From the IMG/VR virus record IMGVR_UViG_3300017963_005353, positions 1 to 64,000 of that record: a stretch of DNA of 64,000 nt; one strand, 5' to 3'. The position numbers and the translations under genes were made by a program. A model generated the notes under the pieces. It was not told the origin of the DNA, did not search any database, and worked only from the letters and a program-made list of their open reading frames with translations. Positions 1-8,234 of the stretch are shown piece by piece (the first letter of the stretch is position 1; each line of letters begins with the position of its first letter). Source of the DNA: a virus.

Positions 1-39
1 CACCACCGACAGCGCAAGCTGCAAAGGAGAACGGACCGC

Positions 40-363
40 ATGGCGAAGAAAAAGTCAGAACCCTATATCCGCGTCGTGGTTCGCAGGCTCGCCGGCGCCT
101 CCATTCCGGGGGCAGATCCAGAATACGAGACCATGCAACAGGTGTGTGAGTCCTACCCCGCGCCCGATTGGTGCCTGGCGGGAACCCACTTCATCGGCCT
201 AGAGCCCGGTCCCATTGTGGACGTGATGTTCATCTTTGTCAAGGCCGAACACTACATCCCTGGCGGGGCCATGTTCTACCTGAGCGAGATCGCGGAGGCT
301 CTGTCTGCCCTGGGCGTTGTGGAGATCGAGGACGAACCGGAGGGGCTCAAGACCGGAGACTGA
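40..363 (+). CDS. Hypothetical protein before the prohead protease
   Basis: A 107-residue protein starts at an ATG preceded by AAGGAG at a normal distance. No signal peptide, membrane segment or cysteine motif is visible. A short basic start (MAKKKSEPYIRVVVRR) leads into a mixed alpha/beta-looking chain with an acidic C-terminus. It lies 44 bp before the protease/scaffold gene, a place where phages often carry small portal- or head-associated proteins. That role is only positional inference. The preceding gene, probably portal, is cut off by the window edge. Confidence 0.7.
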   Translation: MAKKKSEPYIRVVVRRLAGASIPGADPEYETMQQVCESYPAPDWCLAGTHFIGLEPGPIVDVMFIFVKAEHYIPGGAMFYLSEIAEALSALGVVEIEDEPEGLKTGD

Positions 364-407
364 CCACAGCGGCCTTTTAGCGGCTACATAGTACCACAGG
401 ACAACCT

Positions 408-2660
408 ATGCCGATCACTATCGCTGATGCACCTGACACGCTTCCCAAGGGGGCAAAGACCATTTACGTCGGCGCGTTCAACGGGGCCTATTCCGGTGAG
501 TGCAAAGACGAGGGAAAGCGGCGTGATGAGTGCTCCGCTCGCATTGCCTGGGCAGCGGTCAAGAACAAATACAAACAGGTCGGCGACAAGTGGGTAGCCA
601 AGGCCGCCCACGTCCAGGTTGAGTTTTACATAGCCAAAGCGTCCCTCCAGGCCGATGGGACCATGCGCTGGCTGTGTGTGGCGTCCGACACGAACCCTGA
701 CAACCGCAGGGACAGGACCACGTTGACCCTGTTCCGAGACTGGATGGACAGGGTGGAGAACGATATACAGGTATCGTTTCTGCCCTCTCCCCGCAAGCCG
801 TTCCTGGGGCTGTCCCACTATCCAAGCCTGGATGGGTTTGGCGAGGCCGGCCTCACCGACCGCATGTACATCGACGGCGACCAGTTCAAAGCGGGCGGGT
901 TTTTCATCGACAACGCTTTGGGGCACGCTCTGTTCGATGCCATCCGGGACGAGCTTGCGGCCATCAAGCGCGGCGACCACCCGGACCTGCCGATCCGCAT
1001 CTCTGCCGCCTGGTGGGACATAGAGCACGCCCATGGCGATTTTCTGTTCCGTCGCTCCAGCCTGGACGACATTTGCCCTATGTGTGTCGAGGACACGAGC
1101 AAGACGTTTCTCAAGGGGCAGCTAGATCATTTTGCCGCCACACGGGTGCCGATCAACCCGCGCACGTCGGTGGTGGCACTGGAGGAAAGGTCTATGGCAA
1201 AAGTTACCCGTCACGACGACGCTGCCAGCATCGTTGACCCGGATCTTGCAGACGAACTGGAGCGACAGACGCAAGAACGACTGGAGCAGCGATCTGATGC
1301 CGATGCCGAGACGCCCGCAGCCCTGGTCATCAAAGCCGACGATGAGGGCGACCTGGTAGAGCTCGCCGGCGTCACCTGTGAGTGCCTGGAGTGTGGCAAG
1401 ACTGTCACGCTCAAGGAGGGGGAGCACTGCCCGGACACGAAATGCCCTGAGTGTGGGGGAGAGATGCGCCGCAAGGAAAGGCCGGGCGTGGGCCGGGCCG
1501 ATGAAGAGCAAGCCGTCACCAAGAAGAAAAAGAAAGACGATTGGCAACTGACAAAGAGTGACATTCGCTCACTGATCGCCTTGATCGACAAAGAACTCGC
1601 CCGCCGCAAGAAGGTCAAAGAGAAAAAGGCTTACGTCGAAATGTCCATGCAGCCGGTGAACGAGGACATGAGCCTAGGGAAACTCATCGAGGCCCTGTTC
1701 AATAGCTGCCCATCCCGCGCCGGCAAGACAAAAAGCACATGGATGGGCGACGTCAAGAGCTGGATCGGTTCTGCTGCCACAAAGTCCATCACCGGCTATC
1801 GCCGCCGCCTGGTGATGGTCGGAACCAAGATGGGCATGAAGTTTGGCAAGGCAGATGTCGAAATGGCAGACGAGTTTGTGGAGCAACAAACCGCTCCCGT
1901 CACTGATATGCCAGACACCTGGCGACCCTTCGGGGGAGCCACGTCCATCTCTGCCGCCGAAGCGTGGTTGGAAGCGCAAGAGAAGATGTTCCAAGTCTAT
2001 GATAGCTGGGGCATGTTCCGGGCCATCATGGAAAACATTTTGGATGACACAGACCTGACCGACAAACTGCCCGCCGTCCGTGAAGCGATCGCCGAGTTCG
2101 GCGACCGCGTGGAGACTATCAAGTCGGGGGCGGTTGACGCCTTTTTGGTCAGGGCCGTTGTCCAACAAGGAGAAGAAACCATGCCTGAGCAAAACAAGGA
2201 TCAGGTCCAAGACACCCAGGCGACCGAGCGGGTTGTCGCCGAGACGCCGGCCGCGCTCGACCCCGGGTCGGCCTTTTGGAGTGCCATTCAGGGCCTCACC
2301 GGCAACGTGACTCTATCGCGGGCTGACATGCTCAAGAGCGCACAAACCGCGCTCGAGACCCTGGCCTCTGCCGTCCAACAGCAGATCAACGCTGTGCGGC
2401 CGCCCGCTGTCGATGGTGAGGAAATGAAGGCCGCCGTCACCGCCGCCGTGGCCGAGGCGATGCGACCGTTGGGCGAGCAAGTGGCGTTGCTGCTTGCCAA
2501 GTCTCAAGCGGCTGCCCAGCCCGCGCCCGCTGTGCCGGTACAGCGCAGCCAGTCCGCACCGCAACAGGCGATCCAGGAAGTGGTGCCGGACACCGGCCTG
2601 ACCATTCCATCAAACAGCCTCCGGGCGTTGGCCCGCAGGTCTGTTGGTCTGCAAGACTGA
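408..2660 (+). CDS. ChaB-domain prohead protease / scaffold fusion
   Basis: A 750-residue multidomain head morphogenesis protein. Residues ~8-65 match the ChaB family (LPKGAKTIYVGAFNGAY, then RIAWAAVKNKY and GDKWV), often fused to phage XkdF-like prohead proteases. Residues ~70-260 form the putative protease, with IRISAAWWD and LDHFAATRVPINPRT as candidate Ser- and His-bearing blocks; this catalytic reading is inferred. A Zn ribbon follows at ~325-350 (CECLECG and CPDTKCPECGG). The rest is helical, with an Ala/Gln/Pro-rich C-terminus typical of scaffolds. The gene directly precedes the capsid gene. Two in-frame internal starts with good Shine-Dalgarno sites (1194 and 2181) suggest nested products like lambda C/Nu3. 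It may be a fusion of three ancestral genes. Confidence 0.75.
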   Translation: MPITIADAPDTLPKGAKTIYVGAFNGAYSGECKDEGKRRDECSARIAWAAVKNKYKQVGDKWVAKAAHVQVEFYIAKASLQADGTMRWLCVASDTNPDNRRDRTTLTLFRDWMDRVENDIQVSFLPSPRKPFLGLSHYPSLDGFGEAGLTDRMYIDGDQFKAGGFFIDNALGHALFDAIRDELAAIKRGDHPDLPIRISAAWWDIEHAHGDFLFRRSSLDDICPMCVEDTSKTFLKGQLDHFAATRVPINPRTSVVALEERSMAKVTRHDDAASIVDPDLADELERQTQERLEQRSDADAETPAALVIKADDEGDLVELAGVTCECLECGKTVTLKEGEHCPDTKCPECGGEMRRKERPGVGRADEEQAVTKKKKKDDWQLTKSDIRSLIALIDKELARRKKVKEKKAYVEMSMQPVNEDMSLGKLIEALFNSCPSRAGKTKSTWMGDVKSWIGSAATKSITGYRRRLVMVGTKMGMKFGKADVEMADEFVEQQTAPVTDMPDTWRPFGGATSISAAEAWLEAQEKMFQVYDSWGMFRAIMENILDDTDLTDKLPAVREAIAEFGDRVETIKSGAVDAFLVRAVVQQGEETMPEQNKDQVQDTQATERVVAETPAALDPGSAFWSAIQGLTGNVTLSRADMLKSAQTALETLASAVQQQINAVRPPAVDGEEMKAAVTAAVAEAMRPLGEQVALLLAKSQAAAQPAPAVPVQRSQSAPQQAIQEVVPDTGLTIPSNSLRALARRSVGLQD
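1181..1196 (+). promoter_or_regulatory. Internal ribosome binding site and start in protease/scaffold gene
   Basis: GGAGG at 1181-1185 is followed eight bases later by an in-frame ATG at 1194 (codon 263; product starts MAKVTRHDDAAS). The start falls exactly after the protease-like region and before the Zn ribbon, so a second product lacking the protease is plausible. Confidence 0.5.
2167..2183 (+). promoter_or_regulatory. Internal ribosome binding site and start for nested scaffold
   Basis: AAGGAG at 2167-2172 sits eight bases before an in-frame ATG at 2181 (codon 592; product starts MPEQNKDQVQDTQ). This would make a 159-residue, helix-rich scaffold-like protein from the 3' end of the gene, the arrangement known for lambda Nu3. 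Confidence 0.6.
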
Positions 2661-2764
2661 AAGCAATCAAGCGCACATAGTCTGCCGTAAAGCATAGCGT
2701 GGTGTCCACAGGGCACTGTCAAGCAACGCGTGGCTCCTGTGTCGTTTCACACAAGGAGGAAATC

Positions 2765-3991
2765 ATGCCTGCCCTTAAAACTCCACAGATTGTTCCGGGC
2801 GTTTCACCCGGCGAGCAGGTACTCGACATGCGCGACCCGACCGGGCGGTCCAGCTTCATGGCCGGCACGCCCCAACCCATGGCCGCGCGTGCGACCGATC
2901 CGGTCATCTCGCCCACCTACTCACAGCCGGCCGACTTTACCGCCCAATATCCCACGCCGCTTGACCCCACCGAGGTCATTGCGATGTGCGAGGAAGTGAC
3001 GCTGTTCCAGTTCATCCCTGAGCAGATGGGCTCACTGCAAGCCGAGCTCTGGCGCGAGCTCAACGAACTGGCTTTCTCGTCAGGCTCCACCTATATCGCC
3101 TTTGCCGATGGTGCCTGCCCCGAGGAGTACGAGCACGATGGCGACAACACGACCATCACACTCAAAAACCTGGGGGCCAAGAAAAGCCTGGGGATCAGCG
3201 ACATCATGCACTCCACCGCCGTGGCTGCCGCGAACTGGCACGGCATCAACCGCCTGGTCGGTGGTGCCCCAACGGGTGAAGGGATGCCGGGCGGGGCCGA
3301 CATGGGCACGTTCGTGCAGGAGAGTGTCGCCGGCCTCAAAGAGAAGGAAATGCGCCTGGGCATGAGCCTGGTCATCAACGGCTACGATCGTTTGCTGGCC
3401 GTGGGCAACGCCACGACCAATACCCTGGAGTTCGATGGCATCGAAAACCAGGTGACGAACGCCAATGGCAGCCACGTGGTCGTCAGCGGCGCATCTGGTA
3501 CCATCTCGGCCATCAGCTTCGACCGGTTCCTCACCGAATCGTGTGCCAAGCCAACGGTCGTCATGGGCCACCCGCAGGCCATCCAGGAGCTTCTGTCTGC
3601 CTATTTCCAGTTGGGCTTCCAGGGGTCCCAGGTCGTGAACTTTGCGACCGGCAACCGCATCACGCCGGGCTACAATTTCGCATCGTTCATCAACACCGCC
3701 GTGGGGCAGCTTCAGGTGGTCGCCGACAACAACTTCACGCGCACCGCATCTGGCTCCACGACCTTCCAGTCCGACATCTTTGCCCTACGCATGGTCCACA
3801 ACGGCGAGCCGCTGGTCTACCGCCGCACGCAGATCCCGCTCGCTTTCAAGGACCTGGTGCCCGGATGCACGGCCATCAGCTTTGAGATCTGGACCAAGAC
3901 CGCGCTGATCGTGAAATACCGCTGCGCTCACGGGCGGTACACCTCACTGTTCACCGGTCAGATCCAGACGACCTGCCCTGTCATCGGGTAG
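2765..3991 (+). CDS. Major capsid protein (HK97-fold, predicted)
   Basis: A 408-residue protein directly after the protease/scaffold gene, the canonical place for the HK97-fold major capsid protein. The ATG at 2765 is chosen because AAGGAGGA (2753-2760) lies just upstream; an in-frame start at 2699 has no such site. The first ~75 residues are Pro/Thr-rich and look like a maturation arm. The middle is alpha/beta, and the C-terminal third is beta-rich with a run ending FEIWTKTALIVKYRCAHGRY. Assignment rests on length, composition and synteny rather than a signature motif. No membrane or signal sequence is visible. Confidence 0.75.
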   Translation: MPALKTPQIVPGVSPGEQVLDMRDPTGRSSFMAGTPQPMAARATDPVISPTYSQPADFTAQYPTPLDPTEVIAMCEEVTLFQFIPEQMGSLQAELWRELNELAFSSGSTYIAFADGACPEEYEHDGDNTTITLKNLGAKKSLGISDIMHSTAVAAANWHGINRLVGGAPTGEGMPGGADMGTFVQESVAGLKEKEMRLGMSLVINGYDRLLAVGNATTNTLEFDGIENQVTNANGSHVVVSGASGTISAISFDRFLTESCAKPTVVMGHPQAIQELLSAYFQLGFQGSQVVNFATGNRITPGYNFASFINTAVGQLQVVADNNFTRTASGSTTFQSDIFALRMVHNGEPLVYRRTQIPLAFKDLVPGCTAISFEIWTKTALIVKYRCAHGRYTSLFTGQIQTTCPVIG

Positions 3992-4012
3992 GAGGAAACA
4001 CGAGACCACTAG

Positions 4013-4074
4013 CAATCTGTGGGGCATGGGGCGCGGGCGTATCCTAGCAACAACCGCCCCATGCCCGCAGATTG
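4013..4074 (+). terminator. Large stem-loop after the capsid gene
   Basis: Arms at 4013-4033 and 4055-4074 pair almost perfectly (CAATCTG, a one-base bulge, then GGGCATGGGGCG) around a ~21-base loop. It begins about 20 bases after the capsid stop. There is no U-tract on either side, so it is not a textbook intrinsic terminator. It may be an RNA-stability or processing element that separates capsid mRNA from the downstream sugar genes. Confidence 0.6.
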
Positions 4075-4098
4075 GGGGAGAGCGCCGGAGGTTGGTCG

Positions 4099-4338
4099 AT
4101 GCCTGTCACCAACGAGAGCGGGGAAGTGGCCGTAATCTATAGAAACAACGTCCCAAGACTGGTGGACGGCAAGCACGTCTTTGCCGTCAAGCATGGCATT
4201 TCCCTTGCCTGGGTTCCAGAGGCGACCGCTGCCGCCCTGATCCGCCGCAGGTCAACGTGTCGGGGCTGTGGCAACAAAAAGCTGTTTGCCTTTGCCACCG
4301 AGGGCCAAGTCAGCCATTGGCTCTCCGGAGGGAGATGA
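4099..4338 (+). CDS. Small protein with CxxC motif
   Basis: A 79-residue protein. The ATG at 4099 is preferred over a TTG at 4072 because GGAGG lies at 4087-4091 and the TTG sits in the stem-loop. Residues ~20-60 are mixed charge, then CRGCGNKKLF gives a single CxxC pair, so any metal site would need a dimer or partner. It opens the glycan gene run, three bases before the RmlD-like gene. Function unknown. Confidence 0.6.
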   Translation: MPVTNESGEVAVIYRNNVPRLVDGKHVFAVKHGISLAWVPEATAAALIRRRSTCRGCGNKKLFAFATEGQVSHWLSGGR

Positions 4339-4341
4339 GTC

Positions 4342-5178
4342 ATGCGGATAGGCGTCACCGGTCCCCATGGGCGTTTAGGTTCTGAGTTGGTCCGCCAGGG
4401 TTGTGTGCCCATCGAGGCGGACGTTACGCATTTCTACGCGCTCAAGACTGCGGTTGAAGCCGCCGAGTGTGACGTGATCGTGCACTGCGCGGCCATGACC
4501 GACGTGGACGCCTGTGAGACAGACCCCTCGACCGCCGCCGCGATCAACACCGGGGGCGTTGCCCACCTCCTGCAAGCCCATCCCGGGCGCATCGTCTATC
4601 TCTCTACCGATTACATCTTCGACGGGGGCAGCCCCACTTTCACCCAAACACAGCCGGCCGGCCCCTATTCCGAGACGTGGCCCCCCAATCCCATCTCGGT
4701 CTACGGCTGGTCCAAGCTCGGTGGGGAAATCCTGATCCGCAACGCCCGCCGCCCGGGGTGTCTGACCGTTCGCACGACCGTGCTTTTTGACGGGCGGAGT
4801 GGGTGTTTCGTGGCGAAAGTGCTGGACAAGCTCATGCGCGATGAATACGTCTATGTTCCCGATGAGCTTTACGGGAGCCCAACCTACATTCCCCACCTGG
4901 CGACCGACATCCTCCTGGCGATAGAGCGCAACGTGACGGGCGTGCTCAACCTGGCCGGTGTGCACGTCATTTCTCGGTATGAGTTCGCCCGGAGGATCGC
5001 GGAGGCCGCCGATGTGCCGCTGACCCTGGTGAAGAGGGGCAAAACCCTGGGGGCCGCTCCCCGGCCCAAGCAAGCGGGCCTGACGATCAACAAGGCCACG
5101 CACCTGGGCTTTTTGCCCCGGGATCCGCTGGCCGTTTTACCGCAAATCATAGCACAAAGACACGGAGGCGAGACATGA
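4342..5178 (+). CDS. RmlD-like dTDP-4-dehydrorhamnose reductase / SDR epimerase
   Basis: A 278-residue extended short-chain dehydrogenase of the RmlD substrate-binding family. It has the N-terminal Rossmann motif GVTGPHGRLG, HCAAMTDVDACE, STDYIFDG and the catalytic YGWSK. Length is near E. coli RmlD (~299). RmlD family members reduce a 4-keto nucleotide sugar with NAD(P)H. The next gene (4-bp overlap) is a sugar 3-dehydrase-like enzyme, so the substrate may be a 3,6-dideoxy-4-keto nucleotide sugar rather than dTDP-rhamnose precursor. No RmlA, RmlB or RmlC is visible here, so the sugar donor would come from the host. Confidence 0.85.
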   Translation: MRIGVTGPHGRLGSELVRQGCVPIEADVTHFYALKTAVEAAECDVIVHCAAMTDVDACETDPSTAAAINTGGVAHLLQAHPGRIVYLSTDYIFDGGSPTFTQTQPAGPYSETWPPNPISVYGWSKLGGEILIRNARRPGCLTVRTTVLFDGRSGCFVAKVLDKLMRDEYVYVPDELYGSPTYIPHLATDILLAIERNVTGVLNLAGVHVISRYEFARRIAEAADVPLTLVKRGKTLGAAPRPKQAGLTINKATHLGFLPRDPLAVLPQIIAQRHGGET

Positions 5179-6368
5179 GAGAGACCTGGAAAGTGTGGAG
5201 GCTTGGAGATCCCATCACAGTTAATCGCATCGTGTGGGATCAGCGAGAGGTCGAAAATGTGCTGGATGTGTTTCAGTTGGACTGGTTTGGCCCGCGCACC
5301 TATGCGGAGATGGCAGAAACGTTCCTGGGCCGGCTTCACGATGACCGGTTTGCCCAGCTGCTCAATTCCGGTTCGTCGGCCCTATTCTTGGGCACACTCG
5401 CCCTGCAAAAGATGGGCCTGTGGAAACGGGGCGACAAGATTCTGACACCTGTTTGCACCTTCCCCTCCACGGCAAACCCCATCTGGCAGGCAGGCATGAT
5501 CCCTGTCTTTGTGGACGTGGAGGAAGGAACGTACAACATCGACGCTGAATTGGCGTTCGATGCCCTGGACGAGCACCCGGACATCGCCGGCGCCATCATT
5601 CCCCACCTGTTGGGCAACATCCCCAACATGCACGACCTGACGACCATGCTCGGGGACCGCCCGCTCATCGAGGACTGCTGCGACACGCTCCTGGGAGAAT
5701 ACGATGGGCAGTTGGTCGGCACTTTTGGGGACGCGGCGGCCTTTTCATTTTACGGGTCCCACCACGTCACCGCTGCCGGCGTGGGCGGGGCGTTGGTGTG
5801 TGCGGATCCGGACATGCACGAAATTGTCCACAGCATGGCCTTTTGGGGGCGCGATTTTGCCCCGACCGGAGAGCCTTACACCGATTTTCTCAACCGCTAT
5901 CGCTACCGGGAGATCGGGTTCGACATGCAGATGACCGAGATCCAGGCGGCCTTTCTGGTCGCTCAACTCGAGCGATTGCACCACATTGTCGAACTCAGGC
6001 ACCAACGGTTTCTGGAGCTCTTTGACGCCCTGATCGCCTATGACCATTTGCTGGTGCTGCCCAGGCAGCACGATGACGCGGAGCCCTCCTGGTTTGGGTT
6101 CCCGGTGCTGGTAAGGGAGGATGCGCCATTCGACCGGGAGGAGTTTGTGCGCTACCTGCTTGAAATGAAGGTGGAGATCCGCCCCCTGTTCGCCGGCAAT
6201 CTATTGAGGCAGCCTGCTTACAGGGACAGCCCCCATCTCCTTGTCGGGGATACGACCCAGGCAGACCGGTGCATGGAGCGGGCGTTTTTCCTGCCATCGT
6301 GGAACATGCCCCAGGACTGCATGGATCGCTTGATCGAGATAGTAGTGGGGTTTTTGGATGAGCAGTAG
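5175..6368 (+). CDS. PLP-dependent sugar 3-dehydrase-like protein (DegT family, Lys to His)
   Basis: A 397-residue fold-type I PLP enzyme of the DegT/DnrJ/EryC1 family. Diagnostic blocks are NSGSSAL, TPVCTFPSTANP, IEDCCDTLLG and WGRD. Where aminotransferases have SFxxxK, this protein has SFYGSHH (His196-His197), so the PLP-anchoring Lys is replaced by His. That is the hallmark of the 3-dehydrases ColD and E1/RfbH, which remove the C3 hydroxyl from CDP- or GDP-4-keto-6-deoxyhexoses. The WGRD block is shared with E1, but the E1 cysteine cluster for a 2Fe-2S centre is absent, so a ColD-like, iron-free mechanism is inferred. It overlaps the RmlD-like gene by 4 bp. Confidence 0.85.
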   Translation: MRETWKVWRLGDPITVNRIVWDQREVENVLDVFQLDWFGPRTYAEMAETFLGRLHDDRFAQLLNSGSSALFLGTLALQKMGLWKRGDKILTPVCTFPSTANPIWQAGMIPVFVDVEEGTYNIDAELAFDALDEHPDIAGAIIPHLLGNIPNMHDLTTMLGDRPLIEDCCDTLLGEYDGQLVGTFGDAAAFSFYGSHHVTAAGVGGALVCADPDMHEIVHSMAFWGRDFAPTGEPYTDFLNRYRYREIGFDMQMTEIQAAFLVAQLERLHHIVELRHQRFLELFDALIAYDHLLVLPRQHDDAEPSWFGFPVLVREDAPFDREEFVRYLLEMKVEIRPLFAGNLLRQPAYRDSPHLLVGDTTQADRCMERAFFLPSWNMPQDCMDRLIEIVVGFLDEQ

Positions 6369-6380
6369 GGAGAAAGAAAC

Positions 6381-7142
6381 ATGGGGCTTGTCTTAATTCC
6401 TGGGCAAGAGGCGACAATCAAGACCTCGGTGATCGTGCCGGTCTGGAACCGGGCCGATCTGACCATGGCCTGGCTCAACCGGCACTGGAGCCTGTACAGA
6501 GGCAGGCCCGACGTTGAGGTGGTGATCGTCAACAATGGGTCAACCGACACGACGCCAGCCATCCTGGTCCAATGGGGCAAAGTCTATGGTGACGCGCTCC
6601 AGGTGGTGACGCACGACGAAAACCGGGGATTCAGCGCGGGCAACAATGCCGGCGCAGCAGTCGCCAGAGGTTCGGTGCTTGTGTTCACCTCCAATGACGT
6701 GATTGTCAACGGTGATTACCTGGGACCGGTAGAGCAGCGGCTAAACGGGCAAGATGTTCTCCTGGGCGCACAGATATTGACCATCGACACGGGTTGGAAC
6801 ACGTTCCGGGGTGTCGAGGTTGAGACCGTCGCCGAGGGGCGAGACCCCAAGCGGGAGCCAGAGCCAACCGTCATTCCCTACCTGGCGGGGCACCTGGTCG
6901 CTGCCAACCGCTCGACGTGGGATCGCATAGGAGGATGGGACGAACGGTATAAACCGAGCGACTATGAGGACATCGACCTGTCCTATACGGCCATTCGGTT
7001 GGGTATCCCATTGGTCGCCATTGCCCTGCCCGTCAAGCATCTGTTTGGGCAGTCGGCGGGCCAACTACACGGAGGGCGTGAGGCCATCACGTTCCAGAGC
7101 CGGGCCAAGTTCATGGAGAAATGGGGGTTGTCAGAGCCATGA
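6381..7142 (+). CDS. Glycosyltransferase family 2
   Basis: A 253-residue GT-A enzyme. It has TSVIVPVWNRADL at the start of the nucleotide-binding fold, VVIVNNGSTDTT, ENRGFSAGNNAGA and a DxD-equivalent at TSNDVIV. WDERYKPSDYEDIDLSYTA carries the acceptor-side acidic cluster typical of rhamnosyl-type GT2 enzymes. No membrane segment is present, so it is likely cytosolic or peripheral. It follows the 3-dehydrase gene by 12 bp in the same operon; donor and acceptor are unknown. Confidence 0.9.
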   Translation: MGLVLIPGQEATIKTSVIVPVWNRADLTMAWLNRHWSLYRGRPDVEVVIVNNGSTDTTPAILVQWGKVYGDALQVVTHDENRGFSAGNNAGAAVARGSVLVFTSNDVIVNGDYLGPVEQRLNGQDVLLGAQILTIDTGWNTFRGVEVETVAEGRDPKREPEPTVIPYLAGHLVAANRSTWDRIGGWDERYKPSDYEDIDLSYTAIRLGIPLVAIALPVKHLFGQSAGQLHGGREAITFQSRAKFMEKWGLSEP

Positions 7143-7402
7143 GAATGGAGATACACAATAAAGTGAGACTGCGCCCATGTAGATGGAAATGGCACATTAG
7201 CCAACCCAATGTCGAGTGGGATTGTGGGGTCTTTCACCTGTTCTTTCCCTGGGAAGGCATTGTGGGAGCAGTGCTAGAAAATGGCAATGGGGAGGTTATC
7301 GTGGTACACGACATCGCCACTTCCCTAGCCTTACAATTCACCGATAACCTGGCCGGTGAGATATTCGATCTGGAAACCAGGTCAAGGAGTGAGAATGGAT
7401 AA
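7139..7402 (+). CDS. Hypothetical protein
   Basis: An 87-residue protein starting at an ATG that overlaps the glycosyltransferase stop (ATGA). Residues ~5-70 look beta-rich and aromatic (RWKWHISQP, FHLFFPWEG). No known motif is recognised. Its 4-bp coupling and tail overlap with the following membrane protein gene support it being translated. Function unknown. Confidence 0.6.
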   Translation: MRMEIHNKVRLRPCRWKWHISQPNVEWDCGVFHLFFPWEGIVGAVLENGNGEVIVVHDIATSLALQFTDNLAGEIFDLETRSRSENG

Positions 7403-8234
7403 TTACTATCTCATGGGGCGAACCTACAAAGGCAAGCTGCGCGACATGACCTCTGGCATTGGCCCCCTGCTCCTGCTCATGGGGCTTTTTCTCCTGGCCG
7501 CCGCTCTGTCTAGTGTGCCGTGGCTCGCTCCCGATTGGGAGAACTTCTATCGCCCTGGGGCTCTGTCCGCCAGGCCCAACGACGTTTTTGGGAACTATGC
7601 CCCGCCCTGGACCTACCCGGTGCTGTGGCCCATCGCCGTCTTGGGCGATGGCCTGAGCAAGGGCGTGCTCACCCTGGCAACTGTTTTTGTATGCTGGCGG
7701 TTCATGGGTTCCTGGCGGCGGTTCGCCCTGTTGTGCCTGACCATGCCGTTCGTGGCGACGGTCGCCTTTGGGCAGATTGACACCCTTTCCCTGGTCGGGT
7801 TGATGGCGCCGGCCGACTTATCTCTGCTGTTCCTGACCATGAAGCCCCAGGGGGCGATACTGGCAGCACTCAAAGAGCGGTTGACAGTCCGCTCGGTCTG
7901 TATCCTGCTGATCCTGGTTGCAGTTTCGCTCCTCCTGTGGGGTTGGTGGCCGGCCAGTTTGCTGGCCCGTACAGACTGGAGTACAGACTGCTCACCCTGG
8001 CCCTATGGTATCCCCTTTGGCCTGGGCCTGCTGTATTGGCAGTGGAAACGGGGGTTTGACAGCGATTCGGCGTTGTGTGTGGCAACGCTCCTGCTGGTGC
8101 CATACTTTTTCTACACGTCCATGCTGCCGGCTGTGGCGGCAACTATCAAGGAAATGGACGACGATTGGCCCATGATGCTCCTGGTCGTAGGCGTAACCTG
8201 GCTGATGGTCATCTTTGCGGGGGTTGGGTTGTGA
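7395..8234 (+). CDS. Polytopic membrane protein, GT87/DUF2029-like
   Basis: A 279-residue integral membrane protein with about seven or eight hydrophobic segments. The ATG at 7395 has AAGGAG at 7384-7389 and is preferred over an upstream in-frame ATG. After the first segment come an Asp-containing loop (LAPDWENFYRPG) and a WTYPVLWP block, then GQIDTLSLVGL and LTMKPQGAIL. These resemble GT-C polyprenyl-phosphate-mannose-dependent transferases of the GT87/DUF2029 type. It is shorter than usual (~400), so it may be a reduced enzyme. It sits among glycosyltransferases. Confidence 0.65.
   Translation: MDNYYLMGRTYKGKLRDMTSGIGPLLLLMGLFLLAAALSSVPWLAPDWENFYRPGALSARPNDVFGNYAPPWTYPVLWPIAVLGDGLSKGVLTLATVFVCWRFMGSWRRFALLCLTMPFVATVAFGQIDTLSLVGLMAPADLSLLFLTMKPQGAILAALKERLTVRSVCILLILVAVSLLLWGWWPASLLARTDWSTDCSPWPYGIPFGLGLLYWQWKRGFDSDSALCVATLLLVPYFFYTSMLPAVAATIKEMDDDWPMMLLVVGVTWLMVIFAGVGL

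Noticed and set aside
5175-6368. Ordinary DegT-type sugar aminotransferase
   Set aside because: The PLP-anchoring Lys is replaced by His-His, so a transaminase role is unlikely; a 3-dehydrase-like reading fits better.
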